Below are positions 19,247 to 27,470 of a stretch of 64,000 nt of DNA, piece after piece; within the stretch, counting starts at the first letter, position 1, and each line of letters opens with the position of its first letter. The position numbers and the translations under genes are program-made. The DNA comes from Paraliobacillus quinghaiensis (GTDB lineage Bacteria; Bacillota; Bacilli; Bacillales; Amphibacillaceae). Where the stretch lies: positions 31,439 to 95,438 of the forward strand of contig NZ_QJSH01000012.1 of NCBI RefSeq assembly GCF_003426025.1, given 5' to 3'. The notes under the pieces are model-generated. The model searched no databases. It was given only the letters and a program-made list of their open reading frames with translations, and was not told where the DNA came from.

Positions 19247-19810
19247 ATGAAAAGACGTATCTTAAAAAGTGTTGCAGAAGAAATCCAAGTAACTGGTTTA
19301 CGCTTTAAACTAGATGATATAGCACAAAATATAGGGATAAGTAAAAAGACGATTTATGCTCACTTTGATTCAAAAGCTGCGATTATTGATTCAATTGTTA
19401 CGCAGGTTATTACAGAAACAGATGAAAAAACAAATGCGATTTTTTCAGATCAGCATCTGTCAGTTGTGGAGAAGATAAAACAGCTGATGCTTGTTATGCC
19501 AGAATATTATCAAATATACGATCGTCCAGTTTTAGACGAAATGAAACGTTACTATCCAGAAGAGTGGCAGGCAGTCCATGATTCATTAGAAGAAGATTGG
19601 AACGATTTAGAAGAATTTATTAATGGTGCTGTCATCAAAGGAGAATTAGTAACAGATTATCATATAGCAATTATTATGAAGATTTTACGTGACGCATTTC
19701 AAATGACGTTCGATCAGCGATTTTTCAAGCAAAATAATATAACAGTAGAAGAAGGATTAACAGAAGTTATTGATATCTTTTTATTTGGGATTATTCCCAG
19801 AAAGAAGTAA
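19247..19810 (+). CDS. TetR family regulator of the SMR pump
   Basis: A 187-residue regulator whose N-terminal TetR domain is visible: ILKSVAEEIQVTGLRFKLDDIAQNIGISKKTIYAHFDSKAAIIDSIV (residues about 4-51). The C-terminal domain is helical and family-typical in length. AAAGGA lies upstream of the ATG. The SMR pump gene follows 15 bases later, so the two are co-transcribed and the regulator probably senses a pump substrate. B. subtilis has a comparable SMR/TetR pair (yvaE/yvaF); I use that only as an analogy. Confidence 0.9.
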   Translation: MKRRILKSVAEEIQVTGLRFKLDDIAQNIGISKKTIYAHFDSKAAIIDSIVTQVITETDEKTNAIFSDQHLSVVEKIKQLMLVMPEYYQIYDRPVLDEMKRYYPEEWQAVHDSLEEDWNDLEEFINGAVIKGELVTDYHIAIIMKILRDAFQMTFDQRFFKQNNITVEEGLTEVIDIFLFGIIPRKK

Positions 19811-19825
19811 GAGGAGGTTTTCTAA

Positions 19826-20146
19826 ATGGCATATATCTTTTTAGCGGTGGCAATTATTACAGAGATATTTGGTGCGTCCATGTTGAAGCTCTCTGAAGGT
19901 TTTACTAGGGCGTTACCAGTCATTGGTACAGTTATTGGTTATGGGATTTCTTTTTATTTTTTATCTTTAACGTTAAAATTACTTCCGATAAGTATCACCT
20001 ACGCAACTTGGGCTGGAGTTGGAACAGCATTAACAGCTGTGATTGGCGTTCTTTTTTGGAAGGAGACCTTTTCACTGCAAACAGTGTTAGGTGTTTCAGC
20101 GATTGTTATAGGTGTAGCATTGTTAAATATGCCAAAGCTGACTTAA
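19826..20146 (+). CDS. Small multidrug resistance (SMR, EmrE-like) efflux protein
   Basis: A 106-residue protein with four membrane helices. The essential membrane glutamate of the SMR family is Glu13 in IITEIFGASMLKLSEGF. The YATWAGVGTALTAVIGVLFWKE segment (residues about 58-80) is the classic SMR motif for proton-coupled export of quaternary cations. The sequence fits the EmrE/QacC-type branch better than the guanidinium exporters (SugE/Gdx). AGAGGAGG precedes the start. It is co-transcribed with the TetR gene upstream and followed by a strong terminator. Confidence 0.93.
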   Translation: MAYIFLAVAIITEIFGASMLKLSEGFTRALPVIGTVIGYGISFYFLSLTLKLLPISITYATWAGVGTALTAVIGVLFWKETFSLQTVLGVSAIVIGVALLNMPKLT

Positions 20147-20151
20147 TAAAT

Positions 20152-20193
20152 AGTGGGAGCAACCGTTTTATATAACAGTTGCTCCCACTTTAA
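20152..20193 (+). terminator. Terminator after the SMR gene
   Basis: Long stem AGTGGGAGCAACCGTT/AACAGTTGCTCCCACT with a 7-base loop and T-rich tail. Confidence 0.9.
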
Positions 20194-20277
20194 TTTTACA
20201 CTGATAGGAAAGTATAAAATTTTAGCATGGGTGAATAGCCAACGTAGTAAAAATTTTTAGGAAATCAGTATAAGTGC

Positions 20278-20322
20278 AACTGGGCAATCACCGGCGCCGT
20301 AAGGCTTGGTGATTGCCTAGTT
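20278..20322. terminator. Hairpin between SMR and gpx genes
   Basis: Stem AACTGGGCAATCACC/GGTGATTGCCTAGTT (one mismatch) around a small GC-rich loop. The T-tract lies on the plus side, although the nearer gene end is gpx on the minus strand. It may act in both directions. Confidence 0.55.
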
Positions 20323-20351
20323 TTCTTTAGCGCGGTGATTAAAGTTGTAGT

Positions 20352-20825
20352 CTATAGAAGAGCTTTAATTTCTTCTTCTATTTCTTCTGGAGCTGTTTTA
20401 GGTGCGAAGCGTTTGATGACTTTACCATCTTTATCAACGAGGAACTTCGTAAAATTCCATTTCACCTGATCAGTTAGCATACCAGGAGCTTCTTTTGTTA
20501 AGTAGCGAAATAGAGGATGTGCAGACTTACCATTTACATCGATTTTACTAAACATCGGAAAAGTAACCCCATAATTTAATTGACAAAATTCCTGAATATC
20601 ATCATCTGTTCCAGGTTCTTGATTCATAAATTGATTACTTGGAAATCCTAATATCTCAAAACCATCTTCATTATATTTATCGTAAAGCTTTTGTAACCCT
20701 TCATACTGAGGAGTTAAACCACATTTGCTTGCAGTATTAACAATTAGTAATACCTTTCCTTGGTAATCGGATAAAGATTTATCTTCTCCAGCGATTGTTT
20801 GCACTTTATAACTGTATACTGTCAT
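20352..20825 (-). CDS. gpx: Glutathione peroxidase family thiol peroxidase
   Basis: A 157-residue peroxidase of the GPx fold. The active-site motif [12 protein letters not shown] carries a peroxidatic cysteine (about residue 35) instead of selenocysteine. [13 protein letters not shown] and the [12 protein letters not shown] motif supply the other catalytic residues (Gln, Trp, Asn). Bacillus relatives (BsaA-like) are reduced by thioredoxin rather than glutathione; that is family knowledge. The ATG at 20825 is preferred over an adjacent TTG at 20828; both are downstream of a GGGAGG site. Confidence 0.94.
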   Translation of the reverse strand: MTVYSYKVQTIAGEDKSLSDYQGKVLLIVNTASKCGLTPQYEGLQKLYDKYNEDGFEILGFPSNQFMNQEPGTDDDIQEFCQLNYGVTFPMFSKIDVNGKSAHPLFRYLTKEAPGMLTDQVKWNFTKFLVDKDGKVIKRFAPKTAPEEIEEEIKALL

Positions 20826-21582
20826 CAATCATCATTCGCCTCCCTTTAGTTGTTACTTTAAAACATAGCAATCGCCAAAGGCAAAGTCAAAATATATGTC
20901 TTACATATGAGTTTTTATTTGGTGTGAATGTAAATGATTTATATTTTTGGAGTTCCTCTGAAGTATTGGTTTGACTCCGGCCACGTGTATTACACTGGGG
21001 GGGAATTACTTTAATTTAAAAATAAAATCTAAAATGGTATATGGAACTTTCATATTGTGTGGAGGTATCAGACATTAAGCTCCATTATTTTTTGCGATTT
21101 TTCGAAAAATAGGGGATCAAGCATTAAATATAGACAAGTGTCCACGAGGAAAGTCTAGCCCCCCTATATTTATTTGTAGGAAATCAATTTAAAAGTAACT
21201 GAATTCGAAAATTTTTGTTTCTGATAAAAGTATTTTTGATATCCACACGGCCAACATGTGAATATATTTGTCGGTATTCTTTTCAATGTGTTTAGTAGTC
21301 CGATATATTAGTAAATTAACTAATTCCTGCTCACTCAAAGCTAATCCAAGTTTTAATGTATGGTTTGTCAGAAATGTCTTCAAAGATATTATACTACAAC
21401 AATAAAGGATTTATATGAATGAAATATACTAGCATCAGATTTATTTTAATATAGCTCTTCTTTTCATAGTGATTACTTTGAAACTCCACATAAGTGTCAC
21501 CCAAAAAACCGGTTCAACAAAATAGTTGAACCGGCGAAGTTATTAATATTAAACTGCGTTTATTGCTTCAATCTGCGTTTCT
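20826..21582. other. 757-base spacer without a convincing gene
   Basis: AT-rich spacer between the divergent ends of gpx and the metNIQ operon. It contains a G7 run (around 20998-21004), a possible stem AAATATA/TATATTT (21126-21132 with 21165-21171) enclosing AGAC/GTCT, and the metQ-side terminator at 21509. A 64-codon minus-strand frame (21189-21383) would need a TTG start with no ribosome site, so it is not called. Confidence 0.5.
21503..21570 (-). repeat. Direct-repeat copy 1 (with terminator) at the 3' side of metNIQ
   Basis: Contains the metQ terminator, stem CCGGTTCAAC/GTTGAACCGG (21509-21518 with 21525-21534), followed by T6 on the minus strand. About 60 bases (from the A6 before the stem to around 21567) closely match 24020-24081, the 3' end and terminator of trhO. 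The sequence beside it, read in the trhO direction, spells a C-terminus-like tail (IEAINAV, stop) comparable with the trhO tail (EGATNVV, stop). Confidence 0.7.
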
Positions 21583-22431
21583 TTAGAATGCGGGAATAGA
21601 AGCTCCGCCTTCACGAGAATTTAAAAACTCGCGAACGTCTTCGCTTGTCATCGCATCAGCTAGTTGTTGGATCAATTCTGAATCCTCATTATCTTCACGC
21701 GCGACTAATGTAATCGCGAATTTATTATCTTCTTTTTCGGTAATAAGCGCATCGTCAGCTGGCGTTAAATCTAAGTTACCAGCGTGTGTTGGGTTAATGA
21801 TCACGCCATCCACATCTTGATATAAACGAGTTAATGCAGCAATACCTGCTTGCTCAAAAGTAAAATTGTGTGAGTCTTCTTTAATATCGTCTAATCCATA
21901 TTGTCCGCTTTCTGTTTCGTTCAATTCAATTAAATCATGTGAAGCTAACAGACGAAGGGAACGGTCTATGTTAGATGGATCATTGGCAATACCAATCGAT
22001 GCATCATCAGGAAACTCTTCGACGCTCGCGTATTCTTTAGCATAAAGGCCGAAATTAGCATAATAAATCGGCTGAATCTCTGTTAATGTCGCATCTGCAC
22101 CAGAGTTTTCGTTGAACTGATTCATAAATGGAACATGTTGTGAGAAGTTGGCATCAACCTCATTGTTTGCTAGTGCTTCGTTTGGTTGAATATAGTCACC
22201 CATTTCAACGATTTCTACTTCAATATTGTCTTCAGCGAGATTTTCTTTTGCAATTTCAACAACATCTAACATAGGTGATTCCACGACAGCAACGCGTATT
22301 GTTTGCTGTGTATTTTCTTCATTATTTTGATCGTCACTTGAATCTTCTGTATTCTCACTATCATTGCTATCGCTACATGCGACCAGCACAGATACTAAGG
22401 CTAACATCATAATCATAAGCCATTTTTTCAT
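21583..22431 (-). CDS. metQ: MetQ/NlpA-family substrate-binding lipoprotein
   Basis: A 282-residue lipoprotein with signal peptide and lipobox VLVAC (Cys19), then an acidic Asn/Glu-rich linker and the NLPA substrate-binding domain. Family signatures are VEIVEMGDYIQPNEALANNEVDANFSQH and DGVIINPTHAGNLDLTPADDALITE. The family binds methionine, its D-isomer or other amino acids for import. It is encoded downstream of the permease and ATPase on the minus strand; the permease stop is 13 bases before this start. The methionine assignment is by family; no methionine-responsive riboswitch is visible upstream of the operon. Confidence 0.92.
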   Translation of the reverse strand: MKKWLMIMMLALVSVLVACSDSNDSENTEDSSDDQNNEENTQQTIRVAVVESPMLDVVEIAKENLAEDNIEVEIVEMGDYIQPNEALANNEVDANFSQHVPFMNQFNENSGADATLTEIQPIYYANFGLYAKEYASVEEFPDDASIGIANDPSNIDRSLRLLASHDLIELNETESGQYGLDDIKEDSHNFTFEQAGIAALTRLYQDVDGVIINPTHAGNLDLTPADDALITEKEDNKFAITLVAREDNEDSELIQQLADAMTSEDVREFLNSREGGASIPAF

Positions 22432-22444
22432 TAGTAATCTCCCC

Positions 22445-23107
22445 TTATCGTTTATCTATTTTTCTTGCTAATGTAATGCCGGCATATTGAATGATTTGAA
22501 CAAATATAACCATTATAATGATAATATAAATCATCAAATCGGTGCGAAATTGTAGGTAACCATAACGGATGGCAAAGTCACCAATGCCACCACCGCCGAC
22601 GACACCCATAATAGTTGAGTAAGATATAAAACTAATCGTTGATGTCGTCATGCTTAAGACGAGTGCTGATCGTGCTTCAACGTACAAGAATTTGAATATA
22701 ATATCTTTAACTGACGCACCCATCGAAACAGCAGCTTCCATCACACCTTTAGGGACATCTAGAAGCGATTGCTCGGCAAGGCGAGAATAATGCGCGATCG
22801 CGATAATGGTCATTGGGACGGTCGCAGCTGCTGTACCAATTGCTGTTCCAATAATAAAACGGGTGAACGGAATCAAAAAGATAACGAGTAACAAGAATGG
22901 AAATGAACGAATAATGTTTACGATTAAGTTCAACGATGAAAAGACGACTTGATTTTCAAGCAATTGCCCTTTGCGACACAAAAATAAAAAGGTCCCAACT
23001 GGAAGCCCAATCAACAATGCCGCTAGGATCGAAAATCCTACCATAATAAATGTTTCACCAATCGACAACCAAATTTCTGATTGATACTCAAGTAATACCT
23101 CAGGCAT
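22445..23107 (-). CDS. metI: MetI-type ABC transporter permease
   Basis: A 220-residue permease with five predicted membrane helices. The EAA motif, contacting the ATPase, appears as VPKGVMEAAVSMGASVKDIIFKFLYVEA, and SYSTIMGVVGGGGIGDFAIRYGY near the C-terminus is typical of MetI. The ATG at 23107 (MPEVLLEYQ) is chosen because an AGGTGGTGAT stretch lies about 7 bases upstream; a GTG at 23122 would overlap that site. It overlaps the ATPase gene by 8 bases. It imports whatever MetQ binds. Confidence 0.93.
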   Translation of the reverse strand: MPEVLLEYQSEIWLSIGETFIMVGFSILAALLIGLPVGTFLFLCRKGQLLENQVVFSSLNLIVNIIRSFPFLLLVIFLIPFTRFIIGTAIGTAAATVPMTIIAIAHYSRLAEQSLLDVPKGVMEAAVSMGASVKDIIFKFLYVEARSALVLSMTTSTISFISYSTIMGVVGGGGIGDFAIRYGYLQFRTDLMIYIIIIMVIFVQIIQYAGITLARKIDKR

Positions 23108-23849
23108 GGTTGAGATCACCACCTGATTTTAACCGTTTAATAATTCCGTCGACGCTATGTTCCATTTTGTGTATACCTGTCGGTTCAATTTCGATCTCTT
23201 GGTAGACTTGCCCATCTGCCATCACCGTCACGCGTTCACAAACGCTTTGAATAACTTCCATTTCATGACTAACAATGACAATGGTGACACCAAATTCCTG
23301 GTTGATCCGCTGTAATACTTCAAGCACTTCCGCTGTCGTATTCGGATCAAGTGATGATGTTGGTTCGTCACATAGCAACACTTTAGGCTGGTTAACAATC
23401 GCGCGCGCAATTGCAACGCGTTGTTTTTGTCCGCCACTAAGCTGCCCCGGGTACTGATCTTTTAACTTATCAAGTCCGACAAACCGCAAGCTCTCCATTA
23501 CCTTATCTGCTCGCTGCTTTCTCGGAACTTTAGCTAATTGTAAAGCCACAACGACATTATCAAAAACCGTTTTATTGCTGAGTAAATGATGCCCTTGAAA
23601 AATCATCGCTAGCGATTGACGTATTTGACGAATTCGCTTGCCTTTTAAAAGGTTTAGCGTTTCACCATCGATGATCACTTCTCCCTCATCAGGTTGCTCG
23701 ATCAAGTTCATCATACGTACTAATGTTGATTTCCCTGCACCACTCGCGCCAATGATACCATGGATTTCGCCCGACTCAATCCGTAACGATACTGACTGAA
23801 TGGCTTCAAACGATCCAAACTGTTTGCTGACATTATGTAAAATAATCAT
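23100..23849 (-). CDS. metN: MetN-type ABC transporter ATPase lacking the C-terminal NIL domain
   Basis: A 249-residue ATPase: Walker A (GASGAGKST), signature LSGGQKQRVAIARAI, Walker B (VLLCDEPTSSLDP), and switch region IVSHEMEVIQSVCERVTVM. This is the methionine-importer ATPase subgroup. Usual MetN proteins are about 340 residues, with a C-terminal NIL/ACT-like domain that binds methionine and inhibits transport. Here the protein ends soon after the ATPase fold (GIIKRLKSGGDLNHA). AAGGAAGGGG precedes the ATG. A promoter (23894-23922, minus) lies upstream. Confidence 0.9.
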   Translation of the reverse strand: MIILHNVSKQFGSFEAIQSVSLRIESGEIHGIIGASGAGKSTLVRMMNLIEQPDEGEVIIDGETLNLLKGKRIRQIRQSLAMIFQGHHLLSNKTVFDNVVVALQLAKVPRKQRADKVMESLRFVGLDKLKDQYPGQLSGGQKQRVAIARAIVNQPKVLLCDEPTSSLDPNTTAEVLEVLQRINQEFGVTIVIVSHEMEVIQSVCERVTVMADGQVYQEIEIEPTGIHKMEHSVDGIIKRLKSGGDLNHA

Positions 23850-23893
23850 AAAAAAACCCCTTCCTTGAGTGAAAGGTGATTCAGAACAAAATT

Positions 23894-23922
23894 ATTATAA
23901 CTTATATTAATGAGGGAGTCTA
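23894..23922 (-). promoter_or_regulatory. Promoter of the metNIQ operon
   Basis: Minus strand: TAGACT (23922-23917), 17-base spacer, TATAAT (23899-23894). The short leader contains no S-box core, so SAM control by riboswitch is not supported. Confidence 0.55.
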
Positions 23923-24019
23923 ATACAAAGATCTGAAGATTATAAAAATTTTAGATATTCTTATTTTAGAATTAATCAATTATTAAATTTATAGTATAAA
24001 TACTATTTCATATTTAATG

Positions 24020-24081
24020 AAAAAACCGGTCCAACAAAATGTTTGAACCGGCAAAGTTATATTAAACTACGTTTGTTGCGC
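24020..24081 (-). repeat. Direct-repeat copy 2: 3' end and terminator of trhO
   Basis: Terminator stem CCGGTCCAAC/GTTTGAACCGG (24026-24051) followed by T-rich sequence on the minus strand, plus the last codons of trhO. It matches 21503-21570 on the other side of the metNIQ operon. Confidence 0.75.
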
Positions 24082-25036
24082 CTTCTTCTTTTTCACTCTG
24101 CTCTAATCTTGCATTAATTTCTTCTTGAGAAAGATCATGTTCTTTTACATACATATTTCGTGGTGAAACGCGACATTCGTGCGTACAACCGCGCATATAT
24201 TTATGCTCATTTTCTTCTGAGCAAAGAATTTGCTTATTACATACTGGATTAGCACAATTCACATAGCGCTCACAAGGCTCGCCATCAAAGTAGTCTCTTC
24301 CAACGATGACATGTTCTTTCTGATTAATCGGAACGCTAATACGCTCGTCAAATACGTACATTTGGCCATCCCATAGTTCGCCTTGAACCTCTGGATCTTT
24401 ACCGTAAGTTGCAATTCCACCGTGAAGTTGGTTGACATTTTCAAAACCTTTTTCAACTAACCAACCGGAGAATTTTTCACAACGGATACCACCAGTACAA
24501 TAAGTTAATACACGCTTACCTTCAAGTTGCTCTTTATTTTCTTCAATCCACTCTGGAAGTTCGCGGAAAGTATGAATATCTGGGCGAACCGCTCCACGAA
24601 AATGACCAAGATCATATTCATAGTCGTTACGTGCATCAATTACTACAGTATTCTCATCACGCATTGCTTCATAAAATTCTTTTGGTGATAGATAATTACC
24701 AGTCGTTTCTCTAGGGTTAATATCATCTTCCAAACGTAATGTTACAAGTTCTGGTCGAGGACGAACGTGCATTTTTTTGAATGCATGACCCTCAGCTGCA
24801 TCAATTTTAAACATCATGTCAGCAAAGCGTGGATCGTTGTGCATTGCTTCCATATATTTGTTAGTTGCTTCAATTGTTCCAGAAACAGTTCCGTTCATTC
24901 CTTCTTCAGCTACTAAAATCCGACCTTTTAATTCAAGTGAGTTACATAAATTTAAATGTTCTTTGGCATAAGTTTCAGGGTCTTCGATGTGTACATAATT
25001 GTAGTACAACAATACCTGATAATTTTTGTTTTCCAT
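24062..25036 (-). CDS. trhO: tRNA uridine(34) hydroxylase (rhodanese-domain, UPF0176 family)
   Basis: A 324-residue protein of the YceA/TrhO family, which in E. coli and B. subtilis relatives hydroxylates U34 of tRNA in an oxygen-dependent way. Residues about 1-95 form the N-terminal acylphosphatase-like domain ([13 protein letters not shown]). The rhodanese domain has its active cysteine in [18 protein letters not shown] cysteine-rich C-terminal part ([22 protein letters not shown], then MRGCTHECR) is typical. ATG 25036 is preferred over GTG 25048, which overlaps the AGGTGG site. Confidence 0.93.
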   Translation of the reverse strand: MENKNYQVLLYYNYVHIEDPETYAKEHLNLCNSLELKGRILVAEEGMNGTVSGTIEATNKYMEAMHNDPRFADMMFKIDAAEGHAFKKMHVRPRPELVTLRLEDDINPRETTGNYLSPKEFYEAMRDENTVVIDARNDYEYDLGHFRGAVRPDIHTFRELPEWIEENKEQLEGKRVLTYCTGGIRCEKFSGWLVEKGFENVNQLHGGIATYGKDPEVQGELWDGQMYVFDERISVPINQKEHVIVGRDYFDGEPCERYVNCANPVCNKQILCSEENEHKYMRGCTHECRVSPRNMYVKEHDLSQEEINARLEQSEKEEGATNVV

Positions 25037-25340
25037 TGTTTTAACCACCTATTCATTCGTATTTGCAAGATACGTGTGTGTAGGGGAAAGTATTTTATCT
25101 TGTCTCTTGCAAGCACATATTATACAAAATAAATGTAACTTTAGCAACTTTTTAGTTGAAAAAGTACACGACTTAAATTTCAACGTAATTGTTTGATTTT
25201 TTTGTGAAATCGTAGTAGATTTGGAATTGTAGAAGCGATTTTTTGGTATATTTCTTTACGATCTTGTCACAATAAACGATGTAAAGGTAATATGCTTTAT
25301 TTAATTACTTTTTACTTCTATTGTAAGGAGGTCGATTAAT

Positions 25341-25538
25341 ATGACTGGAACAGTAAAATGGTTTAACGCAGATAAAGGTTTCGGATTCATTGAGCAAGAA
25401 AATGGCGACGATGTATTCGTACACTTTTCAGCAATTGAAGGTGAAGGCTTCAAAACACTTAATGAAGGCCAATCGGTTGAATTTGAAGTTGTTGAAGGTG
25501 ACCGTGGACCACAAGCAGCAAATGTTGTGGCTCTTTAA
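25341..25538 (+). CDS. Cold-shock protein (CSD fold)
   Basis: A 65-residue single-stranded nucleic-acid chaperone. RNP-1 (KGFGFIE) and RNP-2 (VFVHFSAI) are both present, and the length is that of CspB/CspD of Bacillus. It unwinds RNA structure at low temperature. A promoter TTGTCA-N18-TAATAT (25264-25293) gives only a short leader, unlike the long cspA-type leader of E. coli. AAGGAGG precedes the ATG. Which of the B. subtilis paralogues it matches cannot be told from here. Confidence 0.96.
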   Translation: MTGTVKWFNADKGFGFIEQENGDDVFVHFSAIEGEGFKTLNEGQSVEFEVVEGDRGPQAANVVAL

Positions 25539-25577
25539 TTTGATTTGAGAAGCTAGAGTTAAGCTGAACAAATTATT

Positions 25578-25612
25578 AAAAAGGTGTATCTCGCCTGAGA
25601 TACACCTTTTTT
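25578..25612 (+). terminator. Terminator after the cold-shock gene
   Basis: Perfect 15-bp stem AAAAAGGTGTATCTC/GAGATACACCTTTTT with a 4-base loop. Confidence 0.93.
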
Positions 25613-25631
25613 CTATGAAAAGGGGATTTTT

Positions 25632-25928
25632 ATGGATTCAAAAGAGTATGAAAAGTATATTATCGAAAATTATCAAGCCCAAGAAAAAGGAATGATTCTT
25701 TTATTTGCGCAGTGGTGCATAAATAATAATTTGGAGCCAAAAGTATTGTATAAAGAAGCCTATCCAAATCAAGATGAAAATAAAGTACTTGAAGAAGTAA
25801 TGGAATTAACTGTTTCAAAAAAAGAAGCAGATGAAATAGATCACTATCTATTGTTAGATGCATTACAGGCATATGGAAATGATGATCTTGCGTTTATTGT
25901 TGCACAGTATGTTGAGAAGATGGACTAA
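25632..25928 (+). CDS. Small conserved-looking hypothetical protein
   Basis: A 98-residue acidic, helical protein that I do not recognise with certainty. No signal peptide or membrane segment is visible. It begins MDSKEYEKYIIENYQAQEKGMILLFAQWCINNNL and ends in an amphipathic stretch (DALQAYGNDDLAFIVAQYVEKMD). AAAGGGG lies about 8 bases before the ATG and codon use matches its neighbours, so it is probably real. It lies between the csp terminator and a 20-bp repeat array; no functional partner is adjacent. Confidence 0.75.
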   Translation: MDSKEYEKYIIENYQAQEKGMILLFAQWCINNNLEPKVLYKEAYPNQDENKVLEEVMELTVSKKEADEIDHYLLLDALQAYGNDDLAFIVAQYVEKMD

Positions 25929-25952
25929 ATTGGCAATCGCTGTGATTAGTTA

Positions 25953-26050
25953 TTCGGCGAAAATGTGGATTTTCCGGCGAACACGGAGATAATTCGGCGA
26001 AATCGCAAATAATTCGGCAAATGCCACATTAATTCAGCAAACACCGCAAT
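25953..26050. repeat. Array of 20-bp degenerate repeats (TTCGGCGAA type)
   Basis: Five units, starting at 25953, 25973, 25993, 26013 and 26033, share TTCGGCGAA (variants TCCGGCGAA, TTCGGCAAA, TTCAGCAAA) followed by 11 variable bases. The spacing is exactly 20 bp. The array ends at the 3' end of the ykwC gene. Confidence 0.85.
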
Positions 26051-26059
26051 AATCAATCT

Positions 26060-26923
26060 CTAATCAAACAACTTGATAAGGGCTTGTGTTCCGCTATCTT
26101 CTTCACCTTGTTCAGCAAGCTGCTGGTATAGCGAGAGAGATAATTCTAGCCCTGGTGTGAGCATATCCATTTCTTTCGATGCTTCTAATGCAATTCTCAT
26201 ATCTTTAATAAAGTGTTTTACATAAAAACCTGGCGCATAATTGCCAGCTATCATTCGTGGTGCGAGGTTTGACAATGACCAGCTCCCTGCTGCACCTGTT
26301 GTTATGCTTTCCAGAACTCGTGAAGGATCTAAACCTGCTTTTTGCGCATATGTAATAGCTTCGCACACACCAATCATGTTTGTGGCAATTGTGATTTGAT
26401 TACACATTTTTGTATGTTGTCCAGCCCCGGCTGGTCCTTGGTGCACAATATTTTCCCCCATTATTTCTAAAATAGGTGAGATTGCTTCAAATGCACTCTC
26501 CTCACCACCGACCATTATTGCGAGGGTTCCGTTTTTAGCGCCAATATCTCCACCAGATACTGGAGCATCTAATGCAAATAACCCTTTTTCAGCGGAACGA
26601 GTTGCAATCGTTTCTGCTAGAAATGGACTCGAAGTAGTCATGTCGATCAAGTAACTTCCTGTTTTTGCGTTTTCAATTATGCCATCTTTACCAAAATAAA
26701 CTTCTTCAACATCACTTGGATAACCTACAATGGTAATCACAACGTCAACTGCACTAGCTAGCTTAGAAACACTTTCTTGCCATTTTGCACCTTTTTCTAA
26801 TAGTGCTAATGCCTTTTCTTTTGTGCGTGTGTATACATGAACATCGTATCCTGCTTCCATTAAATTACCTGCCATGCTTTTTCCCATCACACCAGTACCT
26901 ACAAAGCCGACCTTTTTCTTCAA
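26060..26923 (-). CDS. ykwC: YkwC-like NAD(P)-dependent oxidoreductase (3-hydroxyisobutyrate dehydrogenase family)
   Basis: A 287-residue beta-hydroxyacid dehydrogenase. The Rossmann motif VGFVGTGVMGKSMAGNLMEAGYDV starts at about residue 4. DMTTSSPFLAETIA and the substrate-binding APVSGGDIGAKNGTLAIMVGG follow, with the catalytic lysine region GQHTKMCNQI. It resembles B. subtilis YkwC, whose substrate is not firmly established. The start is a TTG (26923), 8 bases after GGGAGAG, giving MKKKVGF; GTG 26932 would sit on the ribosome site. It is transcribed alone, convergent with the repeat array. Confidence 0.88.
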   Translation of the reverse strand: MKKKVGFVGTGVMGKSMAGNLMEAGYDVHVYTRTKEKALALLEKGAKWQESVSKLASAVDVVITIVGYPSDVEEVYFGKDGIIENAKTGSYLIDMTTSSPFLAETIATRSAEKGLFALDAPVSGGDIGAKNGTLAIMVGGEESAFEAISPILEIMGENIVHQGPAGAGQHTKMCNQITIATNMIGVCEAITYAQKAGLDPSRVLESITTGAAGSWSLSNLAPRMIAGNYAPGFYVKHFIKDMRIALEASKEMDMLTPGLELSLSLYQQLAEQGEEDSGTQALIKLFD

Positions 26924-27009
26924 AGTACACACTCTCCCTCAAAATTTGTTATGATTATTTTAGCACATCATGAGAGGATAGTTATACAGCCAGAGAGGAG
27001 TCACTTAAT

Positions 27010-27456
27010 TTGGAGTGGATACAAAAGTCATTTAAGAATTTAACAAAAACAGAGTTGTACGAAATTGCAAAGCTAAGAAATGAAGTATTTGTTGTTGAAC
27101 AGAAGTGTAATTATCAGGATTTAGATGATTTTGATCAGCCATCAACACATTTATTTTTGTTAAACGATGATACAATTATTGCTTATATACGATTAATTCC
27201 AAGCGGTCATTTTTATAAAGAGGCTTCTTTAGGACGTGTAGTAGTGAAAAAGGAATACAGAGGTAAAGGATATGGGAAAGAACTGATCAGTCGAGGAATG
27301 CAAATTATGACTGAAGAAATGAATGAGAAAGTAATTAAAATACAAGGGGAAGCATACTTGAAGGAGTTCTACAAAACGTTCGGATTTAAAGAAATTACAG
27401 AAGAATACATAGATTACGGTCTTTGGCATATTGATATGCTCTACCACTCAAACTAA
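27010..27456 (+). CDS. GNAT N-acetyltransferase, ElaA-like (copy 1)
   Basis: A 148-residue acyl-CoA-dependent transferase. ElaA-family marks are LRNEVFVVEQKCNYQDLDDFD near residue 22 and the acetyl-CoA loop GRVVVKKEYRGKGYGKELI (about residues 76-94). YKTFGFKEITEEY closes the fold. The start is TTG 27010, eight bases after GAGAGGAG. About half its residues match the protein encoded 14 bases downstream, so the pair arose by tandem duplication. The substrate is unknown. Confidence 0.88.
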   Translation: MEWIQKSFKNLTKTELYEIAKLRNEVFVVEQKCNYQDLDDFDQPSTHLFLLNDDTIIAYIRLIPSGHFYKEASLGRVVVKKEYRGKGYGKELISRGMQIMTEEMNEKVIKIQGEAYLKEFYKTFGFKEITEEYIDYGLWHIDMLYHSN

Positions 27457-27470
27457 AAGGAATGAAGTAA

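Noticed and set aside
21126..21171. RNase P RNA fragment, because of a GAGGAAAGTC stretch
   Set aside because: Only the short motif matches; no other conserved RNase P regions surround it.
21189..21383. 64-codon minus-strand open frame in the spacer between gpx and metQ
   Set aside because: It needs a TTG start, has no ribosome-binding site, and its product has no recognisable family feature.
23850..24000. SAM riboswitch (S-box) before metNIQ
   Set aside because: The conserved S-box core motifs are absent and the leader is too short.
25953..26050. Possible CRISPR array
   Set aside because: Units are only 20 bp, degenerate, without 25-40-base unique spacers, and no cas genes are present.
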